Shown here: in pieces, positions 24,957-33,445 of the stretch
Layout: the number at the start of each line of letters is the position of its first letter
Numbering within the stretch: position 1 is the first letter of the stretch
Assembly: GCA_028286395.1 (NCBI GenBank)
Contig: JAQBRS010000005.1
Span: 1-64,000, forward strand
DNA length: 64,000 nucleotides
Direction: 5' to 3'
DNA from: Candidatus Saccharimonadota bacterium
Lineage (GTDB): Bacteria; Patescibacteriota; Saccharimonadia; Saccharimonadales; Saccharimonadaceae
Notes under the pieces: generated by a model
What the model saw: the letters and a program-made list of their open reading frames with translations, nothing else
Databases searched by the model: none
Told to the model about the DNA's origin: nothing
Position numbers and translations under genes: made by a program

Positions 24957-26750
24957 TTATGGGGTTCGTTCAACTAAACGATCACCGACCGTCCAGTACA
25001 AAACAGTCGAATAGCGGTCGGTTGCAGAGATAAGCGTTTGGGTATCGGTCAGCGCATGAACATTTGTACTCGAGACATACTGCGTTGTTGCTTGGAACAG
25101 CCCAATAGCTGGCGCGTCGGCCATCCACTGCTTCGCAAACGTTACATATTTCGCATTACGGAGGTCTGGTTCGATCCTGGTACGAGCACTCGCGAGCGCA
25201 TCGTCACTGATTGGATTTGAGTAGTTCGAGAAGTTAAAACCTTTACTGGCTTGAGATGAGTGCCAGTAAGCGTACACGTCAGGGTCACCACCGATAGTAA
25301 GCTGGTACAGCAATACATCGTAGGCACGTGGTTGCAAGATATTCTGCACAACGTTCTGGGAAGGATCGGTTGGATCAACGATACTTGTCGTCACAGTAAT
25401 ACCGAGGCCACGCCATTGGGTAGCCATCGCATCAAGGACTCTCTCGAAGTCGTTGTTCTTTGTTGTGACAACAGACAACTTCAGCGACACACCATCTTTT
25501 TTACGAACGTTTCCTTCAAGCTTCCAGCCTGCTTGATCAAGTAGTCGTCCGGCATTAGCTTTGTCATAGACGACTTCCGACGGAACGTCACCAGTAACCT
25601 GTCCCGTAATAAACGGCAAGTGGATTTCAGGCGTATTCTTCCCTACCACCGCACGAAGCGCTGCAGTGTCTGTTCCCGTCTGAAGTGCTTGACGAACCAG
25701 CTTATCGGACATCACGCCAGTAGTGGTGTTAAATAATGCGTACACGCCAGCATTGATCGGTTTACGATCGACTGTATAACGATTCCCCGTAATCTTCGCG
25801 GCATCGGTCACCGTTAAGTCAGTAGCGGCATTTACTTCGGACGTCGTGACTGCGCGAATAATGGCGTCACTTGATGCGTAAACGTGAAGTTGCAAGCGAT
25901 CAAGTTTTGGCGCGCCCTTGTAGTACGTACTATTTCGCGCTAGGTGAATGATGCTTCGTCCAGTACTTGCGTCGATATCTTGAATAAAGCGAAGTGTAAA
26001 CGGACCACTTCCGATTGGATTAGTGCTAAATGCATTTTCACGCATTTCACTTGGAGCAACGTCGCGAAGGATATGTTCAGGAAGAATCGGTAAAAAGTCT
26101 AAGGCGTGCGGGAATGCAGCATACACATCAGGTAATTTGAATTGAACTGTCAAGTCGTTCAGCGCGGTGACCGTAATGTCGTTCCACCCACTAATTGTTG
26201 CCCGCGTTGCAGGATCTTTCAAAAGATTAACCGTAAAGACGACATCCTTGGCACGAACATATACGCCATCAGACCAACGAGCATCTGGACGAATACTTAC
26301 TGTATAGGTTGTCTGATCGGGGCTAATCGTCATACTATTCGCAAGATCATAGTTAAGGTGACCAGATTGGTCGTAGGTCAAAAGCCGTGAGAAGAGAAGC
26401 GCGCTGGCTGATTCTTCAGCACTCGTGTTAGCAAAGATAGGGTTCAAGGTATTAACGGGACCCTGCACGGCTTCGGCGTACGTTCCGTCGGTTGCATTTG
26501 CGGTTGTTCGATAGCTTTGTTGAAACCACATTAACTGTAGTCCGCTGGCGCCGATAATAAGACCAATCGTGAGCACCCATAAAATAATATGTCGTCGCAC
26601 TTCACGGATGCTATCCATGCGCTTGAACACAAAACGACGAGCGTGCTTTACGGTCGCACCCTCAACTTTTTTCATGCGCCTCGAAAGTTCCTTCGAGTTA
26701 AAGCTTAATTTTGGCAGTCGACGCCATTTATTAGGTTGGTTTTCAGCCAC
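24957..26750 (-). CDS. ABC-type peptide/oligopeptide substrate-binding protein (SBP family 5), membrane-anchored
   Basis: A 597-residue protein beginning at GTG. A basic cytoplasmic N-terminus of about 50 residues and one membrane helix (about residues 54-76) replace the usual lipobox signal. The external domain is a family 5 binding protein: AVQGPVNTLNPIFAN, then LLTYDQSGHLNYDLANSM, VSIRPDARWSDGVYVRAKDVVFTV (given in part), and a PERIPLASMIC-type lobe ending LYWTVGDRLV. No permease or ATPase gene is adjacent, so it is an orphan binding protein here. It lies downstream of secG in the same direction with a 17-base gap. Confidence 0.85.
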   Translation of the reverse strand: MAENQPNKWRRLPKLSFNSKELSRRMKKVEGATVKHARRFVFKRMDSIREVRRHIILWVLTIGLIIGASGLQLMWFQQSYRTTANATDGTYAEAVQGPVNTLNPIFANTSAEESASALLFSRLLTYDQSGHLNYDLANSMTISPDQTTYTVSIRPDARWSDGVYVRAKDVVFTVNLLKDPATRATISGWNDITVTALNDLTVQFKLPDVYAAFPHALDFLPILPEHILRDVAPSEMRENAFSTNPIGSGPFTLRFIQDIDASTGRSIIHLARNSTYYKGAPKLDRLQLHVYASSDAIIRAVTTSEVNAATDLTVTDAAKITGNRYTVDRKPINAGVYALFNTTTGVMSDKLVRQALQTGTDTAALRAVVGKNTPEIHLPFITGQVTGDVPSEVVYDKANAGRLLDQAGWKLEGNVRKKDGVSLKLSVVTTKNNDFERVLDAMATQWRGLGITVTTSIVDPTDPSQNVVQNILQPRAYDVLLYQLTIGGDPDVYAYWHSSQASKGFNFSNYSNPISDDALASARTRIEPDLRNAKYVTFAKQWMADAPAIGLFQATTQYVSSTNVHALTDTQTLISATDRYSTVLYWTVGDRLVERTP

Positions 26751-26767
26751 TTTGGTAAAGTGCTCCT

Positions 26768-26998
26768 TTAATTAGCTGGCAGCAACAAGCCGGCCAAGAT
26801 CGAAAGAATAAAGATCACGGCAAAGACAACGCTGACTTCGAAGAGGTTCTTATCAAGGCCTCGACGGGTTGTATAGAGTTCGCCAGAGCTACCAAATCCA
26901 GCACCAAGCGTTGCGCCACGTTGTTGAAGAAGCACCGAAACAATCATCAAGACTGCTGATGCAACGGTAATAATTTGTAGGATGAGGTCAATTGTCAT
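26768..26998 (-). CDS. secG: Preprotein translocase subunit SecG
   Basis: A 76-residue protein with two membrane helices (about residues 4-24 and 52-73). The conserved cytoplasmic loop LLQQRGATLGAGFGSSGELYTTRRG is recognisable (shown in parts: LLQQRG, GAGFGSSGE, RRGLDK). SecG assists SecYE-dependent export. Its start overlaps the upstream holin-like gene by 11 bases. Confidence 0.9.
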   Translation of the reverse strand: MTIDLILQIITVASAVLMIVSVLLQQRGATLGAGFGSSGELYTTRRGLDKNLFEVSVVFAVIFILSILAGLLLPAN

Positions 26999-27386
26999 AG
27001 TTTACTCCTGATTTACCGCCTCGGATCTCGACTGCGGCACTTACTATATAGTTTATCAGACTCAAGATGATTCCGGTAAGAATTGAGTTAAAGAATGACA
27101 TCGAGATATTCGGTGCCAACAAAATAGATACATATACAAGGATGCCGTTCACAACAATAACAAAAAGGCCAAGCGTGAGGAGAATCGCTGGTAACGACAA
27201 GACAACTGCCAGCGGCTTAAACACACTGTTGATAATCGAAAAGATAAGTCCAGCAATCAAAAAACCACCGACACCAGCCGTAATCTCAACATTCTGATAG
27301 CCTGATCCAAGAAGACGTACAGCAACCCAAAGTCCGAATGAATTCAGCATCCACCGCACAATAAATACAAGAAACTGCCTCTTCAT
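26988..27386 (-). CDS. Phage holin family 4 (superfamily IV)-type small membrane protein
   Basis: A 132-residue protein with four hydrophobic segments (about residues 6-24, 33-52, 58-88 and 95-118). The sequence NSVFKPLAVVLSLPAILLTLG is characteristic of the Phage_holin_4_2 / YvlD family. Despite the name, these are chromosomally encoded membrane proteins common in bacteria, with no demonstrated lytic role. It is the first gene of a unit with secG and the binding-protein gene. Confidence 0.8.
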   Translation of the reverse strand: MKRQFLVFIVRWMLNSFGLWVAVRLLGSGYQNVEITAGVGGFLIAGLIFSIINSVFKPLAVVLSLPAILLTLGLFVIVVNGILVYVSILLAPNISMSFFNSILTGIILSLINYIVSAAVEIRGGKSGVNYDN

Positions 27387-27415
27387 AACGTTATGCTTAG
27401 TATATCACGAATAAT

Positions 27416-28609
27416 TTATAGACCGGTAGGGAGTCTCTCGCTGAGATTCTCGTGCCCCGTCTCCGTAATTAAAATGTCGTCTTCGATACGCACGCCAATT
27501 CCCTCTTCTGGAATGTAGATGCCTGGCTCAACAGTCAGAATCATGCCTGGCTTGAATTCATCGGGACCCCCAAGTGAATCATGAACATCGATGCCTAGTC
27601 CGTGACTGACTGAGTGTGGGAAGTATTTTCGGTAGTCAGCCTTCTCTTTTAGAATTCCAAGCTCATTCAACGCGACTAACATGATCCTGTCGACTTTGTC
27701 GAAATACGCCTTTACATTCAGGCCCGGTTCAAGCAGATCAATAATTTTGTGATGCGCTGTTTCAACTGCAAGGTGCACGGCGCGATGTCGATCAGATACT
27801 TCACCGTGAGCGTAGGTTCGCGTAATATCGGCAGCGTAGCCATTGTATCGTGCACCGACGTCAAGCAATACCAATGCTCCAGGAACAAGTGGGGCTTGGT
27901 TTTTACTGTAGTGTAACGTTACTGCATTCTTACCTGCCGCGACAATCGGATCATAGGCATGCCCACGGGCGCCTTTTTTTCGAAAGTAAGCAGTAAAGTC
28001 AGCCTCGATTTCATACTCAAACGAATACTGATGGATTGTGTTTCGTACCAGCTCAAAAGCTTCCGTGGTGATCGTAATAGCACTTCGAATCAGATCAATT
28101 TCCTCGGGCTGCTTAACCGCCCTTAGTGCTGCAAGTGCCTTACGGCAATCTTGCACCTCACCGAATAGTTCCTGTAGTTCATGAAGTACATCAACGGGGC
28201 CAGGATTTAATGCAAAATCATAGTGTCCTTTTCTGGGATCTTCACCGAGACTTGCCACTGTTGGCTCAAAATCTTTCAGGTTTTCAAGTAGTTCCTGCGC
28301 TTCTTGATATGACAAAACTTCATCAACACCACTCGTTTTCTTTGCTTCGTCGTTTGAAAGTGAACCGTCAAACGTTCGATGGACTTCGTCAACATCCGGC
28401 GCAACTAAAGATACTTTTTCTTTTTGAATAATCAGCCGCCAACCAGCCGTATCAATACCCGTCAGGTACCAAAAGTTCGCTTCCTGTTCAAATGCATACG
28501 AGGCATCGTTTGAGCGCTGCACTAGAATGTTACCTGCAAAAACAAGAACATCGGCCCCTACGACATCAAAAATAGCCTGACGATTATGAGTAAAAAAGTC
28601 TTTGTCCAT
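27416..28609 (-). CDS. pepP: Xaa-Pro aminopeptidase (M24 family)
   Basis: A 397-residue metallopeptidase removing an N-terminal residue ahead of proline. An N-terminal creatinase-like domain is followed by the pita-bread catalytic domain. The metal ligands are visible in LDVGARYNGYAADITRTY (two Asp), HSVSHGLGIDVHD (His), LTVEPGIYIP (Glu) and GVRIEDDILIT (Glu). A TACAAT box lies seven bases ahead of the ATG, so the message is probably leaderless. It follows the Fn3 protein gene by 15 bases. Confidence 0.93.
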   Translation of the reverse strand: MDKDFFTHNRQAIFDVVGADVLVFAGNILVQRSNDASYAFEQEANFWYLTGIDTAGWRLIIQKEKVSLVAPDVDEVHRTFDGSLSNDEAKKTSGVDEVLSYQEAQELLENLKDFEPTVASLGEDPRKGHYDFALNPGPVDVLHELQELFGEVQDCRKALAALRAVKQPEEIDLIRSAITITTEAFELVRNTIHQYSFEYEIEADFTAYFRKKGARGHAYDPIVAAGKNAVTLHYSKNQAPLVPGALVLLDVGARYNGYAADITRTYAHGEVSDRHRAVHLAVETAHHKIIDLLEPGLNVKAYFDKVDRIMLVALNELGILKEKADYRKYFPHSVSHGLGIDVHDSLGGPDEFKPGMILTVEPGIYIPEEGIGVRIEDDILITETGHENLSERLPTGL

Positions 28610-28624
28610 TCAGTCTATTGTAAA

Positions 28625-29590
28625 CTATGGCTTCGCAGTACGGCCAAGTTCTTCAGTTGAAAATGAGGCGTGATCGGCATCAAAGCCAGCAGTTACTGCT
28701 TTAACATGGAAATAATAAGCCGTGTATGCCTTTAGCCCTGTAGCATCACCGGATGTTGCGGTCGTCGTCAGCCTCGTGACATCTTTCACAAAACTATCAT
28801 CTTCCGAATATTCGACGACGTACGACAATGCGCCATCGGTTGCTTTCCACGAATAGTGCAATGCCGTACTTGAAACTGTCGTGACTTTCATTTCTGTGGG
28901 AGCAACAGAGATTGGGTTCGTCATTGCTGAAAGTGTTGGTGACCACGCGCTTTGTCCCAGCGAGTTGCTTGCGGAAACACGACAGTAATATTGTCCGTCT
29001 CCCCCAAGATCACTCAGTGTTATTGCGGTCGTGTCAGTTGTTTTTGACTTGAGGCCAATAGTAAAGTCTTTGTCATTAGCACACTGTACTGTGTATGACG
29101 CAGCATACGGTGCCGTCTGCCAAGAAAGGCTCACAGCACCTGCACCGACTGAACCAATCGCGACTTCAGATGGAGTTAATGGCGGAACCGTTGCACTGTC
29201 AGAACAGCTCCCCTTCACTGGCGCATCTTCAGGAGTTGATTTGTCCATATGGAAGACAATTTTTGCGTCGCTCTTACTGGTTCCCGCGATACAATATGCG
29301 GTTCCCGACGCACTGACTGACGCATTGATAACTACTTTGTCTGTCGATTTCACTCCGGCTGGAACACTCGAAGGGAAAATGTTCCCTTTGGCTGATAATG
29401 TAATGATTTTGTTTTGCTTAATGAGTTCTGTTTTTACATCACTTTCAAGGACAGCCTGATGAACACTACGATACACAAGCAACGCAATGCCTGCAATAAC
29501 AGCAAGAATAACAGCAGCAACAATAATTTTGATCAGAACGTGTTTATTCTGCCGTAGCTGTGGTTGAGGTGTTGTCGTAGGTTCCATCAT
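28625..29590 (-). CDS. Membrane-anchored pilin-like protein with two fibronectin type III domains
   Basis: A 321-residue protein with a cytoplasmic N-terminus, one membrane helix about residues 19-42, a pilin-like external region, and two Fn3 domains (about residues 135-218 and 225-315). The external region has the Cys pair AYCIAGT and VKGSCSD, spaced like the Cys pair of the neighbouring pilins. The first Fn3 domain (VQCANDKDFT ... YYCRVSASNSLGQSAWS) is closely related to the Fn3 domain inside the adjacent pilin-collar protein. It has no FTIxE prepilin motif, so it is not a PilD substrate. It starts 6 bases after that gene, in one operon. A partner or anchor for the chimeric pilus subunit is a reasonable inference. 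Confidence 0.7.
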   Translation of the reverse strand: MMEPTTTPQPQLRQNKHVLIKIIVAAVILAVIAGIALLVYRSVHQAVLESDVKTELIKQNKIITLSAKGNIFPSSVPAGVKSTDKVVINASVSASGTAYCIAGTSKSDAKIVFHMDKSTPEDAPVKGSCSDSATVPPLTPSEVAIGSVGAGAVSLSWQTAPYAASYTVQCANDKDFTIGLKSKTTDTTAITLSDLGGDGQYYCRVSASNSLGQSAWSPTLSAMTNPISVAPTEMKVTTVSSTALHYSWKATDGALSYVVEYSEDDSFVKDVTRLTTTATSGDATGLKAYTAYYFHVKAVTAGFDADHASFSTEELGRTAKP

Positions 29591-29596
29591 TATTCC

Positions 29597-31023
29597 TTAA
29601 TACTTAATCGCAAACATTTTAGTAATCGACGGCTGAATCACATTGTATGCAGCTCCTCCACCCGTCCCATTGGTAGATATATTTTGACCATACGAGCCTC
29701 CTGCGGCATCAGCTTTATAGTCATTACGAATCGCCGAACCACCAGCAAGTGGGTTCGTCACGTACTGCGCATGACTATGAACTGGTAGCTCCGATAACGT
29801 CATAATATGGGTCTTTTCACCAAACTTCTGACCAATTGTCGCAAACTGCGTATCGCTTGCGTTCTTGTTAACTGCGACTCGCCCACGAGCATCAGGCAGG
29901 TTAAACGTCGTCGAACCATCACCGCTACCATAGGTCGTTCCGATCAGCGCAAACAGATCTGAATATGTCGTCCTTGATACTGCAGAGCCATCCTCAAGCA
30001 AGAATCCAGACGGCGCCGTTGCCCACCATCCTTCAATACTGGTTCCAGGTATCATACCCGAATCGTCATTTGTTCCTGTCGCAGCCGCAGTCTTTAGCGT
30101 TGAAGTCTTAGCGATCGAAGGCTGGATGACATTAAATGCCTGTCCACCACCAGCCGGACCAGTATTCGTTCCTTGAGCGTACACTCCACCAGCAGCATCA
30201 GCTGCGTAGTCGTTACGCACTCCCGAGCCACCACTGTTAGCGGTAATAATTTCAACGTGTGAGTGAGGGACCATTTCACCGATTGTCAGAAGGTGTGTCT
30301 TTTCTCCAAACGTCTGCCCGAGTGTCGCGAACTGCGTGTCAGATGCGTTCTTTTCAACACCAACTCTTCCTTGTGAATTTGGAGTACCAAATGTCGTTGT
30401 CCCATTCCCCGCACCGTACGTTGTTGAGATAGCTCCAAACAAATCACTGTAGGTTGTACGAGAAATCGTCGCCCCTGTCTCGGCCAGATAGCCCGTTGGT
30501 ATTGTCGACCAATAGCCTTGAAGCGTTGTCCCTGGAGCGAGTGTTGAGCTAGCTCCCGTTGACGGTCTATATTTAATCGCGTATTGCTTCACGATCGAAG
30601 GCTGAATGACATTTGAAGCCGCGCCTCCACCAGCACCGTTTGTATTGACTCCTTGAGCATAGCTTCCTCCGGCACCATCCGATGAATAGTCATTACGAAT
30701 CGCACTACCGCCACTATTTGCCGAGACGTTTTGCGCATGGCTATGTGAAGGTATTTCGTTCAGGGTAATCGTGTGTGATTTCTCACCGTACTTTTCGCCG
30801 ATAGAATTGAACTCTGCATCTGTGGAACTCAGACCGACGGTCGCACGTCCGCGAGAATCGGGAATATTGAAAGTTGTCGATCCATCACCCGCGCCATAGG
30901 TAGTTCCAATTAAGTTATACAGGTCGGCATATGTCGTTCGAGATACTGCAGACCCATCTTCAAGGAGATATTCATCCGGTGGTGTCGTCCAGTAGCCAGC
31001 AATTGACGTACCGACAGGAAGTG
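29597..31023 (-). repeat. Three tandem ~480-bp repeats encoding tail-collar domains
   Basis: Repeat 1 runs from about 31023 to 30560, repeat 2 from about 30541 to 30090, and repeat 3 from about 30058 to 29597. They share blocks such as GGCTG(A/G)AT(C/G)ACATT near each end and the codons for IRNDY, AGGSY and NVIQPSI. They differ enough to be old duplications rather than an assembly artefact. Confidence 0.85.
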
Positions 31024-31765
31024 AGTCGTAATCATAACAATCCGGATACGTTCCATATTGTTGCGAGTCTGCGCAAGTTCGTTGTTGTGTATTACCTGAG
31101 CCTCCACCACTCCAGTCACTTTGTCCATTCGTATTAAGTGCACGAACTCGACAATAGTAGGTCGTCACTGGGTTTGCGCCCGAGAGACTCGCTGATGTCG
31201 TGGCGGCACCCGTAACGGTTGCTTGAAGAAGTCCAGTAATAAATGCTGGGTCAAGTGCGCATTGAGCCAAATACTGCGTCGCATAGTTTGGTACAGCAAG
31301 TGACCAGCTAACCGAAATCTGAGTTGATCCGGTCGTGAAGGCAACGTTCGCGACCACTCCCGGAATAGGCAGGCTTGCTCGCGCTGCACATGTACCCGAG
31401 GTCGCACCATTTGCCTGTGTCAGGTTATCAATATAATATTTTACGGATGACGATATTGTGGTTGTACCGTCAAGACAGAATGATTTCGAATCAAGATACG
31501 TTGGAGTGATCGTATTATTCGCACTGGGAGTAAAGTTTATCAATGTAAAGGGCACCGGATACGTGCTATTAAACGTTCTGTAAGATTCTGTTTGCGATGC
31601 AGCGTGCTCGAGGTCGCTCTTCAAAGATGAGGTCGCTGTTGACGTTCGCCACGCACCATATGAAACAAGGATAATACCCGCAAGAATAGCGATGACCGAA
31701 ATCACCACAATTAACTCAACTATCGTAAAGGCGGAACGAAACTTGGCTTTTATCATACTCTCCAT
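29597..31765 (-). CDS. Type IV pilin-like protein fused to Fn3 and three phage tail-collar domains
   Basis: A 722-residue protein. The prepilin motif is A12|FTIVELIVVISVIAILAG (Ala instead of Gly before the cut, Glu at +5). A pilin domain to about residue 130 holds the Cys pair SFCLDGT and SGTCAA. An Fn3 domain follows about residues 140-225 (AQCALDPAFITGL ... YYCRVRALNTNGQSDW). Then come three tandem tail-collar repeats starting near residues 248, 409 and 570, each with PGT-type start, GYW, a DGSTTFNxPDxRGR core, GEKxH and an HSH motif (PSHSHAQ, VPHSHVE, PVHSHAQ), closing with NVIQPSI. Collar domains are known from phage tail-fibre proteins; HxH motifs bind iron in T4 fibre tips. Not a frameshift or assembly join: one continuous frame. 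Confidence 0.88.
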   Translation of the reverse strand: MESMIKAKFRSAFTIVELIVVISVIAILAGIILVSYGAWRTSTATSSLKSDLEHAASQTESYRTFNSTYPVPFTLINFTPSANNTITPTYLDSKSFCLDGTTTISSSVKYYIDNLTQANGATSGTCAARASLPIPGVVANVAFTTGSTQISVSWSLAVPNYATQYLAQCALDPAFITGLLQATVTGAATTSASLSGANPVTTYYCRVRALNTNGQSDWSGGGSGNTQQRTCADSQQYGTYPDCYDYDSLPVGTSIAGYWTTPPDEYLLEDGSAVSRTTYADLYNLIGTTYGAGDGSTTFNIPDSRGRATVGLSSTDAEFNSIGEKYGEKSHTITLNEIPSHSHAQNVSANSGGSAIRNDYSSDGAGGSYAQGVNTNGAGGGAASNVIQPSIVKQYAIKYRPSTGASSTLAPGTTLQGYWSTIPTGYLAETGATISRTTYSDLFGAISTTYGAGNGTTTFGTPNSQGRVGVEKNASDTQFATLGQTFGEKTHLLTIGEMVPHSHVEIITANSGGSGVRNDYAADAAGGVYAQGTNTGPAGGGQAFNVIQPSIAKTSTLKTAAATGTNDDSGMIPGTSIEGWWATAPSGFLLEDGSAVSRTTYSDLFALIGTTYGSGDGSTTFNLPDARGRVAVNKNASDTQFATIGQKFGEKTHIMTLSELPVHSHAQYVTNPLAGGSAIRNDYKADAAGGSYGQNISTNGTGGGAAYNVIQPSITKMFAIKY

Positions 31766-31814
31766 ATTTGGGTTCTGCCACCATAATATAGTGGTAACCC
31801 TATAAGCACAAGCG

Positions 31815-33383
31815 TTACGATTGAGGCTTTAGGAGTGGCAAAATAAGCTTGGTTTTCTTTTCCCCAATTGCCGCAATCAACGCCGTTTCGTCGGCAGTAC
31901 TGACGCCACGCATACTTCCAAATGTTCGGATAAGTTTTCGTCTTGTCGCAGGACCGATGCCTGGAATTTCTTCGAGGACATTAGCTGTCTGCTTGGCTCG
32001 CTTCAGCACTGTATGATAGCTGATCGCAAATCGGTGTGATTCATCACGAATACGCTGGAACAGTTTCGTCACGTCAGAATAGGTCGAGTGGATTGATGAA
32101 CTACGAAGGTTCTTTGAGTGAGATGATGCGTTCAACTGGCCAACGTGCAGATTGATCACATAATAATCACCGGAAATTGTCACAGCGACATCTTGTGTTG
32201 GATGTTGAATGAACTCTTTTAACGCATCGGTTCCAATGTTCGAACGAGTTCGGTGCACAATAATTTCTTCTTCCCGTTTTGCGATACTGATTGTCGGAAT
32301 TGCGAGGCTGTATTCTTCAACTGCTTTTAAAGCGGCGTCAAGTTGTCCTTTTCCACCGTCGATCAGGATAAGATCGGGCTTACCCCAAGCTTTGAGGTTC
32401 TTCTCGCTCAACCGTCGCTGCAATGTTTCGTGCATATTATAGTAATCGTCATTTTGCTCAATGCGCGTTTTAAACTTTCGATAATTTGCTCGATCACTGA
32501 CACCATTTGTGAATACCACCATACTTGCCACAACATTTGTGCCACCCATATGACTAATGTCATATCCTTCGATACGCACTGGAATTTTCGGGAGCCCCAA
32601 AAGAGTCATAAGACTGCTCAGCGCCTTGTCTTTACTGATGTCCATAAATTCGCGATCACCAAACATAATTTTCTGTTGTAACGATTTTAAGTCACTGATT
32701 TTATTTCGAAGTGCTGCGGCATTTTCAAAGTCGTGTAGCTTTGCTGCAAGATGCATTTCTTTATCAAGCTCGCGAACGATCGCGCTTCGTCCGCCTTCCA
32801 TGTAGCGAATAAGTCGTTTCAATGTCGACTTGTATTCCGCAGAAGACGTTCCTGGTCGTGGACTCAATCCAATATGCGCGTCAAGGTCGGGTCGACCGTT
32901 TTCTTTCGGTGGCGTCGTGTAGTACGGAAATACTTTCCGCAAATAACGAAGGGCTTTTTTAATCGTGTAGCCATTATAGTAGGGTCCAAAATACTCAGCA
33001 CCGTCATCGCTTGGATTACGCGTAAAACTGACTGTTGGCCATTCGCTTTTCAAATCAATGCGAATAAACGTCTCTGACTTATCATCGCGAAGGAGGATAT
33101 TAAATCGCGGCATGTAGCGTTTGACCATTTCAGATTCAAGAAACAGGGCGTCAATTTCGCTTTCCGTCTCGACCCAATCGGTATCGTAAATTTCCTCAAC
33201 CAAAGCACGGGTTTTGACATCCATATCTCTCGTACTTTGAAAATATTGACGAACCCGATTCTTTAAGACCGCCGCCTTGCCAACATAAATAATTTCGCCC
33301 GATTTTGCCTTATGAAAATAAACGCCTGCTGAGCGCGGAAGGGTTTTTAACTTATCTTGAAGTTTCTGTGTCTTTGACTCCAT
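31815..33383 (-). CDS. uvrC: Excinuclease ABC subunit C
   Basis: A 522-residue protein. It has the GIY-YIG nuclease domain at the N-terminus (LPRSAGVYFHKAKSGEIIYVGKA, shown in part; GYxx replaced by GVYF), a UvrB-binding UVR helix pair about residues 200-235 (ALRNKISDLKSL), the RNase H-like endonuclease domain (IEGYDISHMGGTNVVASMVV, ILIDGGKGQLDAA), and helix-hairpin-helix motifs ending (EEIPGIGPATRRKLIRTFG). It makes both incisions in nucleotide excision repair with UvrA (also in this window). I start at ATG 33383, six bases after a TATAAT box; the longer upstream frame runs through the promoter. Confidence 0.96.
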   Translation of the reverse strand: MESKTQKLQDKLKTLPRSAGVYFHKAKSGEIIYVGKAAVLKNRVRQYFQSTRDMDVKTRALVEEIYDTDWVETESEIDALFLESEMVKRYMPRFNILLRDDKSETFIRIDLKSEWPTVSFTRNPSDDGAEYFGPYYNGYTIKKALRYLRKVFPYYTTPPKENGRPDLDAHIGLSPRPGTSSAEYKSTLKRLIRYMEGGRSAIVRELDKEMHLAAKLHDFENAAALRNKISDLKSLQQKIMFGDREFMDISKDKALSSLMTLLGLPKIPVRIEGYDISHMGGTNVVASMVVFTNGVSDRANYRKFKTRIEQNDDYYNMHETLQRRLSEKNLKAWGKPDLILIDGGKGQLDAALKAVEEYSLAIPTISIAKREEEIIVHRTRSNIGTDALKEFIQHPTQDVAVTISGDYYVINLHVGQLNASSHSKNLRSSSIHSTYSDVTKLFQRIRDESHRFAISYHTVLKRAKQTANVLEEIPGIGPATRRKLIRTFGSMRGVSTADETALIAAIGEKKTKLILPLLKPQS

Positions 33384-33389
33384 ATCTCT

Positions 33390-33417
33390 ATTATATCGGT
33401 GAACGCCATAGTATAAT
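33390..33417. promoter_or_regulatory. Divergent promoters of uvrC and the MFS gene
   Basis: Minus-strand TATAAT at 33390-33395 lies six bases from the uvrC ATG (leaderless). Plus-strand TATAAT at 33412-33417 drives the MFS gene, which has a conventional leader with AAGGGAG ahead of its GTG start. Confidence 0.6.
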
Positions 33418-33445
33418 AGTAAGATTATTTTAAGGGAGTATATCT

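Noticed and set aside
29597-31765. Pilin-collar fusion as an assembly or frameshift artefact
   Set aside because: The frame is continuous over 722 codons, the Fn3 linker is related to the adjacent operon gene, and an independent second pilin chimera exists in the window.
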